From contig NZ_JAMLJN010000009.1 in the NCBI RefSeq assembly GCF_023634865.1, forward strand, positions 1 through 64,000: DNA of 64,000 nucleotides. Reading direction: 5' to 3'. Numbering within the stretch: position 1 is the first letter of the stretch; each line of letters begins with the position of its first letter. The position numbers and the translations under genes were made by a program. Below, one piece after another: positions 61,671 through 64,000 of the stretch. Source of the stretch: Flavobacterium fragile. GTDB lineage: Bacteria > Bacteroidota > Bacteroidia > Flavobacteriales > Flavobacteriaceae. The notes beneath the pieces were generated by a model. The model did no database searches and was not told the origin of the DNA. It saw only the letters and a program-made list of their open reading frames with translations.

Positions 61671-62706
61671 CCCAAAGTTCAGTGTCAAATCCAGATACGG
61701 CAAAGCTGGGATTGGCAGGATTAGAAGCTTCTCCCATTCTAACAATAACTAGTTTTTTGCTCGGAACCACGTATATTCTTTGGTCTGCAGCTCCCATGGC
61801 GGCATACATTTCAGCAGGAGCGTTGGGAACTATCGAACCAGTAAATGAAGTTTGACTTCCAGGTAACATAAAGTTTGATTTTCCATTTAACCACCACAAA
61901 TATCCGTAAGATGGATTAATATTTTGTGAGGTTGAAATACTCTCGTTGAAATATGTTTGATTTATGATTTGTTCGTTACTCCATTTTCCTTTATTTAAGG
62001 CTAACAATCCAAAACGCGCCATACTTCTAGTATTGCTATGATAAATTTTGTAGATCACTCCGTTGTTCCAAAAGCCATCCATTCCAATTTTATTTTTCAA
62101 TTTGACATTAAAATAATTTTCAAATGTTTGACCGCTAGAAGTAGCTACAACATCCATTAATTTTTGAAAAACATTGTGATACGACCATCGAGTTCCTGCA
62201 TCTGCTAAATAAGTTAGATTTGGAGTAATTATCAATTCGCTTTCATCATTTATGCCCGATGTCATAGTTAATAAATGGCGAGAAGTGATTAAATTTTCTT
62301 TAAGTAAAGGTTCACTTGTCCATCCAGTACCAAGATATTGAGAAACTTTTGTGTTAATATTCAAGAGGTTTTCTTGCTGGGCTATTCCTATAATACTTGC
62401 TGTAAGTGTTTTACCGGCGCTGTTCCATTGCCACGTATCATTTGCTGTATGGCCGTTAAAATACTCCTCCATTACAATTTTACCATGATGTAAAATGATA
62501 AATCCTTTTGTGTTTTTGAGTTCTAAATAATCGAATAGAGGTTGTACTTGCGATTGATTCCATCCTAATGATGATATACTTTTAGTTTCCCAAGTGTTAG
62601 TATTTGTAGGCGGGAAATATAAAGTGTCTGAAATAACCTCGTTATCTTCATTTGAACTACAGCTTGAAATAAAAATTAGAAGGATTAGATTGAAAAATTT
62701 CTTCAT
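61645..62706 (-). CDS. beta-lactamase-family serine hydrolase lipoprotein
   Basis: 353 residues. Lipoprotein signal with acylated C16 (FISSC). The serine beta-lactamase/transpeptidase fold shows SxxK at S96-K99 (SAGK), YxN at Y176-N178, and the third motif region near the C-terminus. It is an esterase/DD-peptidase/6-aminohexanoate hydrolase-like enzyme; substrate unknown. It is monocistronic. Confidence 0.87.
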   Translation of the reverse strand: MKKFFNLILLIFISSCSSNEDNEVISDTLYFPPTNTNTWETKSISSLGWNQSQVQPLFDYLELKNTKGFIILHHGKIVMEEYFNGHTANDTWQWNSAGKTLTASIIGIAQQENLLNINTKVSQYLGTGWTSEPLLKENLITSRHLLTMTSGINDESELIITPNLTYLADAGTRWSYHNVFQKLMDVVATSSGQTFENYFNVKLKNKIGMDGFWNNGVIYKIYHSNTRSMARFGLLALNKGKWSNEQIINQTYFNESISTSQNINPSYGYLWWLNGKSNFMLPGSQTSFTGSIVPNAPAEMYAAMGAADQRIYVVPSKKLVIVRMGEASNPANPSFAVSGFDTELWEKINAVIN

Positions 62707-62814
62707 TGATGATTCTTTTTTAGAACATTTTTAAATTAGACCATAAATGTAACGAATAGTTTAAACAGTTTAAATTTTAGTTGTAATTTTAGACTTCAAT
62801 TTGAATGTACTAAT

Positions 62815-63231
62815 ATGAAAAGAATACTTTTATTAATTGTTTTAAGCTCAATACTTTCCTGCAAGCAAAAAATCAAAGAGGCTGATATTTCTTATTTGAA
62901 TGGCTATTGGGAAATTGAAAAAGTAGAACTTCCTGATGGCGATAAAAAAGAATATAAAGTTAATGAAACGATTGATTTTTTTAAAATTGAAAACAAGAAA
63001 GGTTTTAGAAAAAAAGTAATGCCTCAATTAGATGGAACGTATTTGACTAACGACCTTCAAGAAAATGTATCTATACTATTAGAAGACGGTGATGCTACAC
63101 TTCAATATAAAACGAATTATGCTTCTTGGAAAGAAGAAATAATTGAACTAACTAAAGATAAATTAGTTGTGAAAAATCAACAAGACATGGAGTACCATTA
63201 CAAACGACCTGCTAAATTTTCTGTTAAATAA
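62815..63231 (+). CDS. small lipoprotein of unknown function
   Basis: 138 residues with a lipoprotein signal (LSSILSC, acylated Cys at about 16). The rest is beta-rich: ADISYLNGYWEIEKVELPDG and a C-terminal QDMEYHYKRPAKFSVK. No family is recognised. The DUF721 gene begins one base after its stop codon. Confidence 0.7.
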   Translation: MKRILLLIVLSSILSCKQKIKEADISYLNGYWEIEKVELPDGDKKEYKVNETIDFFKIENKKGFRKKVMPQLDGTYLTNDLQENVSILLEDGDATLQYKTNYASWKEEIIELTKDKLVVKNQQDMEYHYKRPAKFSVK

Positions 63232-63232
63232 T

Positions 63233-63529
63233 ATGGCAAAGCGATTTAACGAAGAAAGTCCTATTAGCGATGTTTTAAAACAATTTATTTCTCAAAATAA
63301 GTTGGAGGCTGGTATGGATATTGTCAACGTTCGTGATGCATGGAAAAATGTAATGGGACCCGGAGTTAATAATTATACTACCGAAATTCAATTAAAAGGA
63401 ACTACACTTTATGTAGCTTTGTCTTCTGCTGTACTAAGAGAAGAATTAAGTTATGGAAAAGAGAAAATCATCAAAATGATTAATGAAGAGGTTCGGAAAG
63501 ATTTGATTACCCAATTAATTTTAAGATAA
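63233..63529 (+). CDS. DUF721 domain protein
   Basis: 98 residues with VNVRDAWKNVMGPGVNNYT and LYVALSSAVLREELSYGKEKIIKMINEEV, the DUF721 pattern of DciA-like helicase-loader-associated proteins (the K-homology-like domain). DciA-type proteins help load DnaB; whether this one does is not established. It follows the lipoprotein gene one base after its stop. Confidence 0.8.
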   Translation: MAKRFNEESPISDVLKQFISQNKLEAGMDIVNVRDAWKNVMGPGVNNYTTEIQLKGTTLYVALSSAVLREELSYGKEKIIKMINEEVRKDLITQLILR

Positions 63530-63530
63530 A

Positions 63531-63567
63531 AAAAATCTCGTTTCACAATAGAAACGAGATTTTTTTA
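63531..63567. terminator. bidirectional intrinsic terminator
   Basis: A 13-bp perfect stem AAAATCTCGTTTC / GAAACGAGATTTT with loop ACAATA separates the DUF721 gene from ndk. Confidence 0.88.
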
Positions 63568-63592
63568 TTATTTACAACCGACTATACTGTCA

Positions 63593-63617
63593 ACTGCGAC
63601 TGAACACTGAATACTAA
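63593..63617. repeat. heptamer-type repeat at the ndk 3' end
   Basis: CTGCGACTGAAC, ACTGAAT and ACTAAA follow at 7-base steps. The sequence CTGCGACTGAATACTAA recurs at 49990-50006, after the 13-bp repeats of the methyltransferase gene. Confidence 0.5.
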
Positions 63618-64000
63618 AATTGCTCTCTTCCAGCAAAATGGAAAGCACCTTCAATAGCAGCATTTTCATCAGAATCTGAACCGTGAACTGCATTTTCTCC
63701 AATAGAAGTTGCGTATTTTTTACGGATAGTTCCTTCGGCAGCCTCAGCTGGATTAGTAGCACCAATCAATTTTCTAAAATCCTCAACAGCGTTGTCTTTT
63801 TCTAAAATAGCCGCCACAATTGGACCTCTAGTCATAAATTCTACTAACTCACCAAAAAATGGTCTTTCGCTGTGAACTGCGTAAAATTTCTGAGCATCAG
63901 CAACAGTTAATTGTGTTAATTTCATTGCTACAATTCTGAAACCACCTTCAGTAATCATATTTAAAATTCCACCGATGTGTCCTTTTTCAACAGCATCTGG
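63614..64000 (-). CDS. ndk: nucleoside diphosphate kinase, N-terminus outside window
   Basis: The minus-strand frame is open to the window edge (residues visible from [12 protein letters not shown]), so only the first 10 or so codons are missing. The active-site histidine is in the ATNPAEA...GSDS block: [12 protein letters not shown] includes the catalytic His followed by GSDS. It exchanges gamma-phosphates between nucleotides. The frame ends FAGREQF and stops at 63614. Confidence 0.96.
   Translation of the reverse strand, partial: PDAVEKGHIGGILNMITEGGFRIVAMKLTQLTVADAQKFYAVHSERPFFGELVEFMTRGPIVAAILEKDNAVEDFRKLIGATNPAEAAEGTIRKKYATSIGENAVHGSDSDENAAIEGAFHFAGREQF

Noticed and set aside
1..64000. 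CRISPR array, prophage, integrase or transposase genes
   Set aside because: None of the reading frames shows such domains, and none of the repeats has the spacer structure of a CRISPR array.

Overview
This window is a contiguous piece of a chromosome from a low-GC Bacteroidota, almost certainly Flavobacteriaceae (Flavobacterium-like). This rests on type IX secretion sorting domains at both an N-terminal-edge gene (CHU_C/type B) and an internal gene (type A), promoters of the Bacteroidetes TAnnTTTG class, AT-rich leaders without clear Shine-Dalgarno sites, a DnaJ with only two zinc motifs, and the PadR-PspC-DUF2807 cluster. Nearly all of it is core chromosome. I see no prophage, transposase, CRISPR array or rRNA operon, and only one tRNA (Ala-GGC).

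Layout. 1-5.5 kb: the end of a large T9SS adhesin-like protein, an aminotransferase, a retropepsin-like/PDZ protease and a DUF1573 protein. 5.6-8.3 kb: valS. 8.3-10.7 kb: a T9SS type A beta-propeller-like protein flanked by palindromic elements. 10.7-15.9 kb: HPF-like ribosome factor, cytochrome b561-like protein, pentapeptide protein, tRNA-Ala, TIGR02757 protein, LolD-like ATPase, msrA and folE. 16-20 kb: an envelope-stress type operon padR-pspC-DUF2807 on the minus strand, followed by a 24-codon amphipathic-peptide ORF with its own terminator and then a second DUF2807 gene with a palindromic operator candidate. 20-28.6 kb: DUF4442, an epimerase-like SDR, YceI, grpE-dnaJ, an ABC exporter, an NtrC-type regulator without a DNA-binding domain and a degenerate DEAD-box protein. 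28.6-38.4 kb: M3 peptidase, ABC-F, amidase, an ECF sigma/anti-sigma operon with plug-like tails, DUF6929-like protein, PduO-type cobalamin adenosyltransferase and DUF2795. 38.5-49 kb: secA, a GlcD-like FAD oxidase, AEC transporter, meaB, MATE exporter and a LolD-like ATPase. 49-56.5 kb: methyltransferase, Uup-like ABC-F, CocE-like hydrolase, GT2 and a 2-oxoacid dehydrogenase E2. 56.5-64 kb: DEDD exonuclease, FAH-family enzyme, Hpt protein, cinA, rpmB-rpmG-DUF4295-ftsY, a serine hydrolase, a DUF721 protein and the 3' part of ndk.

Functional links: the adenosyltransferase (37.4 kb) and MeaB (44.9 kb) both serve adenosylcobalamin-dependent methylmalonyl-CoA mutase; grpE-dnaJ are DnaK partners; rpmB-rpmG-DUF4295-ftsY couples ribosome parts with membrane targeting; the sigma/anti-sigma pair is followed by two small secreted proteins that share the anti-sigma factor's tail motif.

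The most unusual material is between genes. (1) A candidate 24-residue amphipathic peptide gene lies at the end of the PspC operon (16956-17030, minus). (2) A dispersed class of short-period tandem/inverted repeats (7, 8, 9, 11 and 13 bp units) is present, including a heptamer family GGTAAAA that occurs twice as inverted arrays between genes and once inside a methyltransferase coding sequence. (3) Two 31-bp hairpin elements keep their ends and length while their stems differ. No search could be run, so novelty is unverified.
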